Shown in pieces: positions 13,319 to 23,969 of a stretch of DNA of 64,000 bases. The stretch is from assembly GCF_032854445.1 (NCBI RefSeq), contig NC_088297.1:16691127-16755126 (forward strand). The letters run 5' to 3'. The position numbers were made by a program, and so were the translations under genes. The notes under the pieces were generated by a model. The model did no database searches, had not been told where the DNA came from, and saw only the letters and a list, made by a program, of their open reading frames with translations. The first letter of the stretch is position 1, and the number at the start of each line of letters is the position of its first letter. The stretch is from Liolophura sinensis. Its lineage: Eukaryota; Mollusca; Polyplacophora; Chitonida; Chitonidae.

Positions 13319-13583
13319 TAATTTATTTATTTGATTGGTGTTTTACGACGTACTCAAGAATATTTCACTTATACGACGGCTGCCAGCATTTTGGTGGGAG
13401 GAAACCGGGCAGAGCCCTGGGGAAACCCACGACCACCCGCAGTTTGCTGACAGATCTTCCCACGTACGGCCGGAGAGGAAGCCAGCATGAGCTAGACTTG
13501 AACTCACAGCGACCGCATTGGTGAGAAACTCCTGTGTCATTACGCTGCACTAGCGCGCTAACCGACTGAGCCACGGAGCCCCC
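13319..13583 (-). mobile_element. Near full-length SINE family 1
   Basis: It reads tail to head on the + strand: tttatttatttgattggtg, the gttttacgacgtactcaag block, the ggtgggaggaaaccgggcag centre, and a tRNA-like end (gcgctaaccgactgagccac). Confidence 0.9.
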
Positions 13584-14926
13584 TTCAGTTTTAAGCCATG
13601 TTTTGAACAACCGGGTCTGGACATATCCGACCGTACTGACAACACGGACTGGTAAGCTAAAGCTTTAACCTGTGTTGCACTGTACATTTCACGAGTTTAT
13701 CTTAAGATTTCATATTTATTTACTATTCTCTCCCTTCAACCGCCTCAAAATAAATATCATTCTAATATGATTCTAAGAGGGAATATAAATCCAGACCTAC
13801 ATGTGATGAAAACTAACGCTACAGCTTGTTGTCGGCATTCCGAATAGCCCGTGCCTTTATAATGGTGCAAAAATATACATACATGCACATTGTGGGCGTC
13901 GGCGTTTGTGTACAGATATTCATCCTAAATATACTATGGAATATATGCATAAAACCAGCCTCGTTATCTAGTCATTTCAGTGAAAACTAGAACTTGTAGA
14001 AGCTGAACTTTCAGCTAGGCTCCGCCAAGTTAATGCGATCGGGAAATACCGTTGTCAAGACACGTGGCGGCCATGAAACACAAAAGTGTTCCGATTTCAT
14101 TGCATGTATATAGCCTGATCTCTAAGCTGCAACAGTGTATGGTTGGAAAAAAAAAACAGTTGAACAAATCCAGATAAACGTTTCGAAACTACTCAGGGAA
14201 AATAATGTTTTTCTCAACTTATCCGACTACCTGGATTTGAGCTGTAGATTTAGTCATGTTCGTGTTTAAATGAGCAAGGCACTCTGTACCATTCACCCGT
14301 ACCAGCAAACTTGTGTAAGCTGCAGTGAAAAAGAACACACCAACATTGTGTAAAGTTACTGCTATAGCTATTACTTCTGATTAGCGTTACATTTTACTTT
14401 TACATGCACAATACCGTTCTCCCAATGAATCCATCGTTAAAAATGTATCACTTACCCGATAGTGGTCCATTATGTGGGTGTAGAGGAAATCGGAGCACCC
14501 GAAGTAAAGCCGAAGCCAGAAGGAGGGATACCATTCACATGGAATTCTGGGTTAAATTTGGAAGCTGGATGAGGTCATCTCGTCAGGTGTCTCGCGGGCG
14601 AATGGTACCATTCTGTTGCATGGATCCCCTTATCCATTTTCCATAAACGCCAACGTCTAAATATCCTTCAAAATGGGATTGCCTAGAACTTAACATAACT
14701 GAGATTCAGTTAATATAAGACATTATGCCACATTTTTGTCATATCAGCAAAATCAACTAGAAGAAAATTTCTCGGTCCAGAACCATTGTTAAAAAAAAAA
14801 TGCCTCTAATCCTGAAGTTAAGAAAACCGAAAGAAATAATTTTAAATGGATGTACAATTGATGACGGACCTGAATGATAAACGGCTGCTTGCATTCAAAG
14901 GCATTTACTTTGTTATCTACACAGAA

Positions 14927-14935
14927 TATATAAAT
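14927..14935 (+). promoter_or_regulatory. TATA-like box upstream of gene B
   Basis: The motif tatataaat lies about 45-50 bp before the gene B ATG. That leaves room for a start site near 14955-14960 and a very short leader. The alternative is a 5' UTR exon elsewhere, because gtttcag directly before ccATG also resembles a splice acceptor. Confidence 0.4.
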
Positions 14936-14979
14936 AATATAAATATAATTTAGTAACAAATCTTTTGCAAGTTTCAGCC

Positions 14980-17900
14980 ATGAGCACTCTTCTAGGCCTG
15001 TTCGTGGTTTCGTTCCTGTGTTTTGGCGTGTAAGTTATGACTTTATTTCACGTGTTCTTCCACAGATAGCGACTGTTAGATATCATTTATCTTCTGGTAT
15101 ACCAATCTTTTATTTTATTTCACCCCTTATTTCACGGATGGTAATCGTTTACTTCATTCCGTTGATTGTTATCGTTTCCTTTATTTCACCCTTTCTTTCG
15201 CTGATTGTTATGCTTTATACTTCATTTCACCTTTTCTTTCATTTAGATATCATTTAATTTATTTTATCTTCTGCTTTACCAATCGTTTACTTTATTTCAA
15301 GCCTTATTTCATAGATTGTAATCATTTCCTTCATTTCTTTTATTTCACCGAGATTTCATCGAGAGATTTTTCTTGGAATTGTTCATGAATTGTTATATTT
15401 TTAGGATTTTTTTCAATTGCTTTGGAGACACTAACTTTGCAGAATCAGAACATTGTCCTCAAGGTGCAGAAGAGGCAAGATCTTCGCATTGGTCGTGTGA
15501 CGTATGCAGCAGGTAAATATTTCAGTTGCCATAAATGAAAGTAAATATGGCAAATGACATAAAATTTAGGCCTGAATGGAGAGAGGCAAATAGGTATCAG
15601 TTAACAGTACCTGTCGTGCTAAAACTGGTCTAGTGGTAAAACCCCCAACTCGAAAACGGGCAACCGAGGAAAAAAACCGGGTATACCCCCAAGGACTTTA
15701 AAAATTGTATTTGCTGCTGCCTCAGCACTGGGAGATAAGAGCAAGGAAACAGGAATGATTAGTTCGGTTTCACTGTATTGTTACTAGGTGGAGTGTCATG
15801 ACTGATGTCCTCGACGTGGTACTTCACAGGCGGATTTGGAAACATGGACTCGCCCTGTCAGAAGAAGACACGTTATAATGACTGAAGAACTGTTAAACTG
15901 AGACAAAAAAGCTCATAGTATCGTTCTTATATCATAGAACTCTTAGAATCAGAATCAATTCAACTTCCTCACGGGCGAAATTTTAGGTCATTTACTGTAT
16001 TTCCATTCCCAATCGTCTCCTTTAAAAAGGAGCGTATAAGATTAATACACTTCTCCCGTTTGCCTCCAAATTCTACCCTGTGTATTTTCATGGTCAAATA
16101 ATAATCCACAGATTCAGGTCAGTTTTAGACAGTTCTTAATCGATATTTACATCAAAGCGGTTGACCTCAATGTTGTGTTTCGTTTATAATCGTTAATGGG
16201 CAAAAGAGTAATTCAAAGGATGATGGAGTCGAGTGGGTGAGATACTTGCCTTTCAGTAACCAGTTATAGGGCTCACAAGATGCGGGTTGAAACCCTGCCC
16301 TCAAGCTGTCGGCTTTGGTGACAAGTGGTCAACTACGATCTCGGGACTGTTTCCTTGACAATCACTTGTCTTCCACTAATATGGTACGCATGTTTAAACG
16401 TATCGTGTGGGAAAGTTCGTCACTAATTTGCCAAAGATCGGAGGGCATCCCCAGCCGTCCGGTTTCCATAACCAATTATAACCTCTTCGCCATCGTATAA
16501 GTAAAAATTGTTTTACTTATAATGGCGTTAAGCAGCTTCGTCACCAACATCTGAAGAAACACCAGAGCTGGGTTTGAACCTACGACCCCATATGTTTTAA
16601 TTCAGCACCGGTTTAAAGCCAGCGAGGGACCTGTTATTTCTTTTGGGTTTTTTTTCTTTTGTTTTGTTTTTTGGTAACTTCCTTTTATTTACTCGTCATT
16701 TTCTTTCTTCCTTAAAACGTTTTCTTCCTCTTTTGTCACGTTTGCAGTATGGACGAGTCTCTGTCCTACCTAAAACAGATCTATCAAAAGATCTCTACCC
16801 CTGAGGGAGGAACCCAAACTTCTGGTAAGGATGAAAAACTACGTCTTTTATAAGATGTCTCATTACGTATCATCCTTCAACGATAGAGCTGACCGCTGTC
16901 ATATAAATGAAAAGCCTTTCAGCAACCTGTGGATAGTCATTGGTTTCCCGTTTCCTCACAGTATAAAGCTGGCCGCTGTCGTATGAGTGCAAGATTCTTT
17001 AACACACAGTAAAACAGCAATCAAATGAAAAAATAAATAAATAAAACTGAAAAGTACTTCAGTATGGCGTTAAGCGACTATCACAGAAATCATTAACTCT
17101 CGGAATAACTCATGTTTCTTAAGACGATAAACTAAATGCTGATCAGTGTGTTGACAAAACATATACATGTATGCTTGGCTCCGCCCGACTTGTAGTTATC
17201 GGGATAAGATTGGAAAAGCATATACACATGACTTAGTACATGTAGGTTAGGCTTCGTCACAATGTGACACTCAGTTGAAAGGGAAACCGCCCAAGTGTAA
17301 GCTATTGGAAATATTTAAATAATGCCATCACCGAAGAATTCATATAATTAAAGACAAATATCACATAGAGTAAAACCAGACAGGATCGTAGCTGACAAAT
17401 GGTTATACGGGAAATTCTGCCTCTTATATGGCAATTCACCACAGTTAGGGTTTCATTCTAACTGTTCGTAGAAATACTTTAAGAATGGTAAATTATAGCA
17501 CCCCTAGCACCGTGGCTAAGTAAACAAAATGCAGTGATGTTAATTGCAAGTTATTAGATGTCAGTGGTCTAGAATCTCTCAAATTGTATATAAACTCTTT
17601 GTGCATGTGATAGAATACATGAATAAATGCTTGGGCGTTAACGTCGTACTTAACAATTTTTCAGTCATTTGGCGACGAGGAGTCATGATATGGCTGTGGA
17701 CATATATTGTCTTCTTGTGGCGGGCTGTCCATGCCACCAAAGAGTTGCCACCACTGAAGTATCATGCCTAAGACACCAGACATGACATCCCACCCAGTCA
17801 CATTATACTGACACCGGGCCAGCCAGTCCTGTCTCCTTGCTCGACCCAAGTATTATCCAGGGTCTCCCAATTTCGAGGCGGGCGCTCTAACCATTAGGCC

Positions 17901-20900
17901 AACGAAGCGATCCCCCATGTAACAGAGTAACGCCACCAAATGGTGCTCCGATAAAAAAATATTTTTCTTTGGGTTCATTATTTTGATCACCGTGTTTACG
18001 CCGTGGTCAAAAATATTTTCTTTTACCGCGGAGGCCATCGTTATGGAGAGAGGAAAGCAGGATAACCCGGAAAAAATCTCATAACCATCAGCAGGTTGCT
18101 GCAGGTCTTCATATCCCTTACGACACAAGGAGAAGCCCAGACTGAAGTGCCATTTACTTTGTATTAGAATGAGACTGGTATTACGATGAAAGCTTAGATT
18201 AACACCAACACTTGGAAAGTGGTTCACGATAACGCATCGTAGCTCTAGTGTATACAGTACGCCCCCCACCCCCGTCCCTCCTTGGTACATCCTGAAGCCT
18301 CTTGCCACTGCATTCACTTTGAGTTCAAGTCCAGTTCATGCTGTTTTCCTGTTCAATCATTCGTGTGAAGGTCTGCCAGCAAAGTGCGATTGATTGTGGG
18401 TTTCTCAGAGTCTGCTTTCCGCCCACTATAATGCTGCTTGCTGACATAGAATTGAATAGTCTTGAGTATGACGTGAAATACCATTTAAATATATAAATTC
18501 ATTAATAAATAACAACTGGCCTCTGGCTATAAACATAAAAAAATAGACGTCTATCCGCAGGACTTTTGGTGAGGACCGGGATCCCAAGCAGTACAGCAGA
18601 TAAATCTGCCTCCGTTGCCACGTGCCCCGCAGGAAGTACGGTTGTGGGCTGTCGATGCAGCCACGAGGACATCACGTGCGATGGGGTGATGATCACAGGA
18701 CAGGAGTGTACCGCTCGGAAAAGCCTAACCAATAAAGTACCGATTCAGGTGACCGTTTACTTACTCGACACACCATCTAGGTTAAATTATATCGAATCGG
18801 CCTGCTCCAGAGCGCAATCAACTGATCAGCCGCTCATCAACCAATTCGTCATTCTCTGACTAATGAACAAATGAATGAGGTCATAGGCGTGATTGGTGCA
18901 TTAGCTTTTTCGGTTCCGTTTGTGCCGCGAAAACTGAACCCGCCATATGGTGTAAGGCAAACGTGTTTACATTGATAACAAAAAAAATGGATAGTTAGTT
19001 ACAAGGTGCTTCATTGAAGGAAAAGGCAACACTTTACTAAAGCATATTTCAATGTAAAGCAGGATACTCAAACTTTCTTAAAAGAAACATACTTTGTTAT
19101 TTTCATTTCTCCGAATAACATGAAGAACAGAATGCACAAATGGCTAGTGTGAACCGAGGCAACCATCCTGAGAATTTTATCCAATCAAACACGTTGTTAA
19201 AAGATTGCGCAGCCAAAGTTCTGAGCCTATATCGCTCCCCCCTATAAAGTGACATATAATAACAAGAACTACTACATAACACATCATTTTGAACTTGGTT
19301 ACAAGGATTTAGTTACGTGTAGCTGGAGGGCCATTTGGCACAGCTTTGTGGGACAGTTCTTTGTCATTAGCGGACCACCACAGACGTAAAACTAGTTGAT
19401 TTACAAGCCGTGTAATACTCAACGAAAGTGTCATAAATTATGTCAGACCGTAGCATACCCTCCCTCCCTAAACCGCACTAATCTCCCCACTAGACCCTAG
19501 GCCTACTTAGTCACCCTGTCCAAGCCTTTAGTAAGCAGTTTCTAAATAACGAAATTTAGAGACTCTTTAAATGATTTCGTCTTATTTTCGTACTTTATAC
19601 ATTTTCTTATTTATTGGTCGTTTGTGCTGTACGTCGTTTTGGTAAGTGGTATTGCGGTTATTCACCTGGAGCGTCTTTTTCCTGGAATGTCTGTTTAAAT
19701 GCATAGATAGTAACATCATAATCTTACCATCGTCGAAAATACGATTCTGTTAACCCTCAGTGATTGAATAATCATCCAGTCATTCAACAGAGTATTAAAT
19801 CCAGCTTTAAATAAAGCAATCATGCATATTGTGGTCATTTTTATTTTGTTATTAATGCTGTTGTCATTATTGCTTTTATTATCGTTATCGTTTGTTTAGT
19901 TTAATCATTACATCTTATCTAGGCCATAGCTCTTTGTGCCGTCGGAGAAGGAGGATCATATACTCTGCAAAAGGCCCCCGTTCACTCAGCATTTTCCTCA
20001 AACCCCGAAGCCATCTGTCCAGTCGGCACGCAGGTGGCTGCGTGTTTTCTACAAAATTTGTAAGTATGCCTTTGCCTGAGTTGTACTTTATGAAAAAAGC
20101 CAAAATACATGTAGTTCACTATTTGCCGATTGAGATAGTAGGATTTTTGATGTTGTTGAAGATGATGATGCAGATGTTAATGTCGATTATGGTAATGTTG
20201 CTTTTGATGACGATGGTTATTACGGTGAAAATAATGATAACGTTCAATGATAATATTTATAATAATAATGATGATGGAAATATACACTTATCATTATGAA
20301 TCCTTACCTGAGAGCACTGTAGATTTAAACTTCGTCCGTCATTCTGTCAGTCAGTCCCTCAGTCAGTCAGTCACAAATCGGTTTTCCGCACCATTGTTCA
20401 AAAAAAAAAAAATTCAAACTGAATTAAATCTTAGTACATGTATATAGTTTTGCCGTGACCATTTGCCTATTAGGGTGTAGATTCGGACCATTTCGTTTGT
20501 CTTTGACAATTTATGACCGTTTTTGTCTTGCTTCAGACTTTTCGGACTCTTTTCCCAATCGGTTTGTTGTACTAAAATGAAACAAACACATCATTTACGA
20601 CATTGTTTAGGCACGATCGTTTTGTCCTTTTATACTTAAACTATTTTTCTAAACGATTGGTTATTCTGAATTAAATGTTCGAGTTTTAGAACGAGTTTGG
20701 GGCTTGGTTTGTTTCGTCCATTGTCAAAAATATTATGGCCGTTTTATTTTTTTATCTATTTTGGACTTTAAAATAACTCTTATGCTGTCGGCTCAAACTG
20801 ACATTTGTTCATTTTGCAATATACCTTCGCAATACGTGTATATATGATTTTCATACAGCTGGATGGACAGGAGTTTCGTCCAGACGATCTTGGATGTGAA

Positions 20901-20979
20901 TTCTAACTCGTGCAAGGTGAATGAGCTGTGTATCCATGGAGAAGGATGCTGTATACAGGCTTTATGCAAGAGAATCTGA
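14980..20979 (+). CDS. Gene B: complete paralogue of gene A, secreted two-module Cys-rich protein
   Basis: Six exons join to 681 nt (226 residues plus stop): 14980-15029, 15405-15512, 16748-16824, 18561-18748, 19923-20059 and 20859-20979. Phases match gene A at every shared junction. The ATG opens a hydrophobic signal peptide (MSTLLGLFVVSFLCFG). Residues 17-52 are Cys-rich and end SCDVCS; 54-67 look helical. Module 1 spans about 97-146 with Cys 100, 109, 111, 118, 128 and 146. Module 2 spans about 171-223 with Cys 173, 182, 205, 211, 217, 218 and 223. The shared pattern is A-x-C-P-x-G-x-x-V, a Cys pair, and a closing I-Q-A-I/L-x-C strand, similar to PCSK9 C-terminal repeats. The protein lacks transmembrane and catalytic parts, so it is probably a secreted binding protein. 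Exon 4 is 188 nt in both A and B. A TATA-like motif lies about 50 bp before the ATG. Gene structure is firm; function is not known. Confidence 0.86.
15626..15885 (+). mobile_element. tRNA-derived SINE family 2, sense copy
   Basis: The head tggtctagtggtaaaaccc is tRNA-like. The body has gagcaaggaaacaggaatg, tcatgactgatgtcctcgac and gactcgccctgtcagaaga. It lies in gene B intron 2. Confidence 0.7.
16222..16310 (+). mobile_element. tRNA-like SINE remnant
   Basis: gtcgagtgggtgagatac resembles an A box and gggttgaaaccctgccc a B box. Similar B-box-like relics on the - strand lie near 310-386 (ggattcgaactc) and 1135-1160. All are too diverged to be functional tRNAs. Confidence 0.4.
16920..17044 (+). 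mobile_element. SINE family 1 fragment, diverged
   Basis: cagcaacctgtggatagtc, aagctggccgctgtcgtat and an aaataaataaa tail, inside gene B intron 3. Confidence 0.7.
17395..17590 (+). repeat. Dispersed repeat Y, copy 1
   Basis: ttagggtttcattctaactg, cacccctagcaccgtggct, gtcagtggtctagaatctct. The second copy is at 30665-30850. Confidence 0.6.
17630..17911 (-). mobile_element. SINE family 2, nearly full length
   Basis: On the + strand it reads gttaacgtcgtacttaacaa, gacgacgaggagtc-like, cattatactgacaccgggcc, and ends in a complete tRNA-like head (gcgctctaaccattaggcca). It lies in gene B intron 3. Confidence 0.82.
18369..18500 (+). mobile_element. SINE family 1 fragment, old
   Basis: Degenerate copy: ctgccagcaaagtgcg, cccactataatgctgc, tcttgagtatgacgtgaaa. 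It ends just before gene B exon 4. Confidence 0.6.
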
Positions 20980-21295
20980 GACAAATTCGTTCCACTGAAT
21001 CAAATTCGAAGACGTCGTTAGTACATCCTCACATGTTGCACATCCTGCAACATTCTTAAGGACAGACAACGATTGACGGGAAAACAAACAGTAACCAAAC
21101 GGTGATGTTGTGTTTTACTACCTGTCAGTCCTAAAAGTACAGGTTATGAAATAATTTTTCGGTAAACTTACCAGAGTCCGTATTTCACTGGTTACGAGTA
21201 ATCATTTGCCAACCACATCACACTATCGTCGCTGTTCTGGTTTTAAATATGTGTGCTGTAAGGCTTTTATAGTATACTTCATAAAGAGTACAGAC

Positions 21296-21301
21296 AATAA
21301 A
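21296..21301 (+). other. Polyadenylation signal AATAAA of gene B
   Basis: AATAAA lies about 315 bp after the gene B stop, in cagacaataaaactttc, the first good signal downstream. Confidence 0.55.
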
Positions 21302-21409
21302 ACTTTCACTTGGAAAGATTTGCAGAGTTTGTGAGGGCATACTGCTTTATAGTGTTTGTTAAAGAGGGAGTAAACATAACACGTTGAGATGAGTTTAAAA
21401 AGTTAGCTA

Positions 21410-21600
21410 TAAATACGGTCTTAATTTTTTTTTCGACTTTTTTTTTATCATTAGAAAAAGACATTTCAAAATACTGTTTGTATGGTGGGCATTTTTGGCC
21501 ACCTATTGGTATATATTGTCACTGCATAATAATGTTCAAAATGAGGATGTAACACGTTTAATAAACATATTTGCCCCAAATGGTCTTTTATCAACATGAA
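21410..21600 (+). repeat. Dispersed repeat X, copy 2
   Basis: gaaaaagacatttcaaaata, tatggtgggcatttttggcc, gaggatgtaacacgtttaat, aataaacatatttgcccc. It lies downstream of the gene B polyadenylation signal. Confidence 0.65.
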
Positions 21601-21719
21601 TTTTAATCATATTTATATTAATATATTACATACTACAGGTTAAATGTATGTCTTTGGATATAAAACACATTTAGATTGAAATAATTTTATTAGATATGCG
21701 CTACACCCTTATGTTGAAC

Positions 21720-21870
21720 ACTATTATCACGAGACGTTATGTACCAAGAAGTGGTACCAAATATCCACCGTACAAAAATATTTTAAAATATCCTTCCTCC
21801 TGAAAGGAAAAATACATTTTTACGCTCTTTCATCTGATATTTGCATCGCGTTTATGTTGTGTTCTCCTTC
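21720..21870 (+). repeat. Dispersed repeat Z, copy 1
   Basis: gtaccaagaagtggtaccaa, atatccaccgtacaaaaata, cctgaaaggaaaaatac. It is paired with 23490-23660. Confidence 0.6.
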
Positions 21871-22212
21871 CATTATTATAATACTCGAGGACAGAACATG
21901 CTGATTTACCGGTGGCTTTAGATCAGGGCTTTTTTCAGGTACCTGTTGAAAAACAGTGGTTTCCTCAGAAGCACTTCATTTTCCTCTCACCGAAATTTTA
22001 GTGTGAAATTTCTTAGATTGGTCTTAAGTTATCAACCATATAATTGTTTGGTGTAGAATATTGGACAGCCATAAAAGGAACGACATTTACACAGAATTCT
22101 TCGGAAATCCTTATAAAAACAGTCTGAATCCGAAAGACACTGCTGTATCTTTTTACAGTATATTGAGGATGTTATTCATACAACAGAAAGTTGGCCAATT
22201 GTGTTTTCTTAG

Positions 22213-22310
22213 TCTAATCTTTCATTGCTGAGCGCCAAGCGACGTAACAGCAAATACCGTTTTTATAGAAAAGCTTCGAGGCGGACCCTGTAACCATTAG
22301 GTCTAATGTT
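22213..22310 (-). mobile_element. SINE family 2 head fragment
   Basis: attgctgagcgccaagcgac, then gaccctgtaaccattaggtc, the reverse of a tRNA-like head. Confidence 0.6.
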
Positions 22311-22637
22311 TAGGTCAATTTATTATTTGTTTGTATTAGCAACACGTTAATGTACATGTTAACTCTGTATTCAAAGGTTTTATGTTGAGTTGTACAAAAT
22401 TATACTTTATTTACTCCAGAAGACATTTGTGCTGTGCCTTACACTGATAGAAATAACCCCCGCATATGCTTAAAAGTACAGTACGTGCAAGTCACATGGA
22501 ATGATAGTTTTACAGTTAATACATGGGCAACATTTCGATAATAAATATTAAAGAATAGCAATATCATCATACTTACATTTATGGCTTGTCTTACTTCCAG
22601 ATAATTTTCTTTGTTTTTTTTGTTTTGTTTTTTTTTT

Positions 22638-22862
22638 TGATTGGTGTTTTACGCCGTACTCAAGAATATGTCACTTATACGACAACGACCAGTATTATGG
22701 TGGGAGGAAACCGGGCAGAAACTAGGGAAAACCCACGACCACCCGCAGGTTGCTGCAGACTTTCCCACGTACGGCTGGAGAGGAAGCTTGAACTTACAGC
22801 AACCGCATGGGTGATAGGCTCCTAGGTCATTGTACCGTGCTGACTACCTCTGCCCACGAGGT
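22638..22862 (-). mobile_element. SINE family 1, nearly complete
   Basis: gattggtgttttacgccgta through cccacgtacggctggag to a diverged tRNA-like end. Confidence 0.88.
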
Positions 22863-23035
22863 TTCACTTTCAAATGAAGTGTTACGACCTTAAACCCCAA
22901 GCACTCACTCACTCAAATGAAGTGTTGATTCTTTATTCTATCACAGGTCCTAAAAGACAAAGTTTCTCCCTTATCAATGAGCGTCCAATCATTTCTACGA
23001 AAGAACAAGCTCCATCTTCATTGACAAACATACGA

Positions 23036-23345
23036 GTGAGTGCTTGCGGTTTAACGTCGTACTTAACAATGTTTGAGTCATTTGACTACGAAGGAGTCCT
23101 TATGGTGCATGAACGTGTAATGTGCCTCCTTGTTGCAGGACGGATTTTCACCGCTCTTTTATCTAGTGCTGCTTCACTGAGACGACTTACCGAAAGCAAG
23201 TAAGCTGCCCGCCCGAGTCATTATACTGATACGGGTCAACCAGCCGTTGCACTTCCCTTAATGCTGAACGCCAAGCGAGGAAGTTACAATTTCCTCTTTT
23301 AAAGTCTTAGATGTGGCCTGAACCCTGGATCTACCATTCTCCAAA
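23036..23345 (-). mobile_element. SINE family 2 copy
   Basis: gtttaacgtcgtacttaaca, ttgttgcaggacggatttt, attatactgatacgggtcaa, gctgaacgccaagcgagga, then a degraded head. The 2 kb upstream (21.6-22.9 kb) has only fragments. Confidence 0.8.
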
Positions 23346-23489
23346 TATATCCATTCATTTTGTGATAACATTCATGTATAATTTAAAAATAGAAATATGA
23401 TCAAAATCCTAGTTGAACACATTTGTTTACTGAAAAGTTTACATTGTAGTGCAAATATATTTATGAGACAGGTGTTGCATCCTCGTTTA

Positions 23490-23660
23490 TAACATTATTA
23501 CACAAAGACAATTTATACCAAGAAATGACCCCAAATACCCACCGTACAAAGATCATTTTCAAGTGCCTCTTTCTTCTAAAAGGAAAATCGAAAAAAATAC
23601 TGAAGAGCGCGTTTACAATTAACTTTTATCTGAACTTTTGTAATATTTATGTTTTCTCCA
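23490..23660 (+). repeat. Dispersed repeat Z, copy 2
   Basis: ataccaagaaatgaccccaa, atacccaccgtacaaagatc, ttctaaaaggaaaatcg. With SINE copies it accounts for much of the 21.0-24.0 kb spacer, where no gene was seen. Confidence 0.6.
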
Positions 23661-23969
23661 ACATTAAATCCCCCCCCCAAAAAAAAAAACACATTTCTTC
23701 ATATGTAGAAAACGGGTAGAGGGGGAAACCCACGACCATCTACAATTTCGCATTTACCTACAAATAACTACACAGCCCAACATTTCCCTTTCCCTGAGTT
23801 AAAACCACAACAACAAGAGTCAGTTTGATACAATGTAGCATTTTTAATAGTCAGATAGGACTTCTTACAATGCCACGACAAGGGAATGACCGATGACATC
23901 TGTCGCTCGCCCGTGTTATCAAGAGTTGTTTCCCTTATTTGTATCTTCACGCGCCTCTCAAAGTGAAGC

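Larger units (their letters stand above)
9202..14979. other. Spacer between genes A and B
   Basis: No coding exon was recognised. It holds a 9.8-kb dispersed repeat copy, a 72-bp tandem repeat, an AT microsatellite, two family 1 SINEs and the 12.2-12.8 kb MITE-like element. The open frame at 14404-14646 matches no family I can name. Confidence 0.6.

Noticed and set aside
14404-14646. 80-codon open frame upstream of gene B
   Set aside because: No family resemblance, no signal peptide and no fit to the phases of gene B. Left uncalled.
17834-17911. Functional tRNA gene
   Set aside because: The tRNA-like part continues into a family 2 SINE body and lacks a paired acceptor stem.
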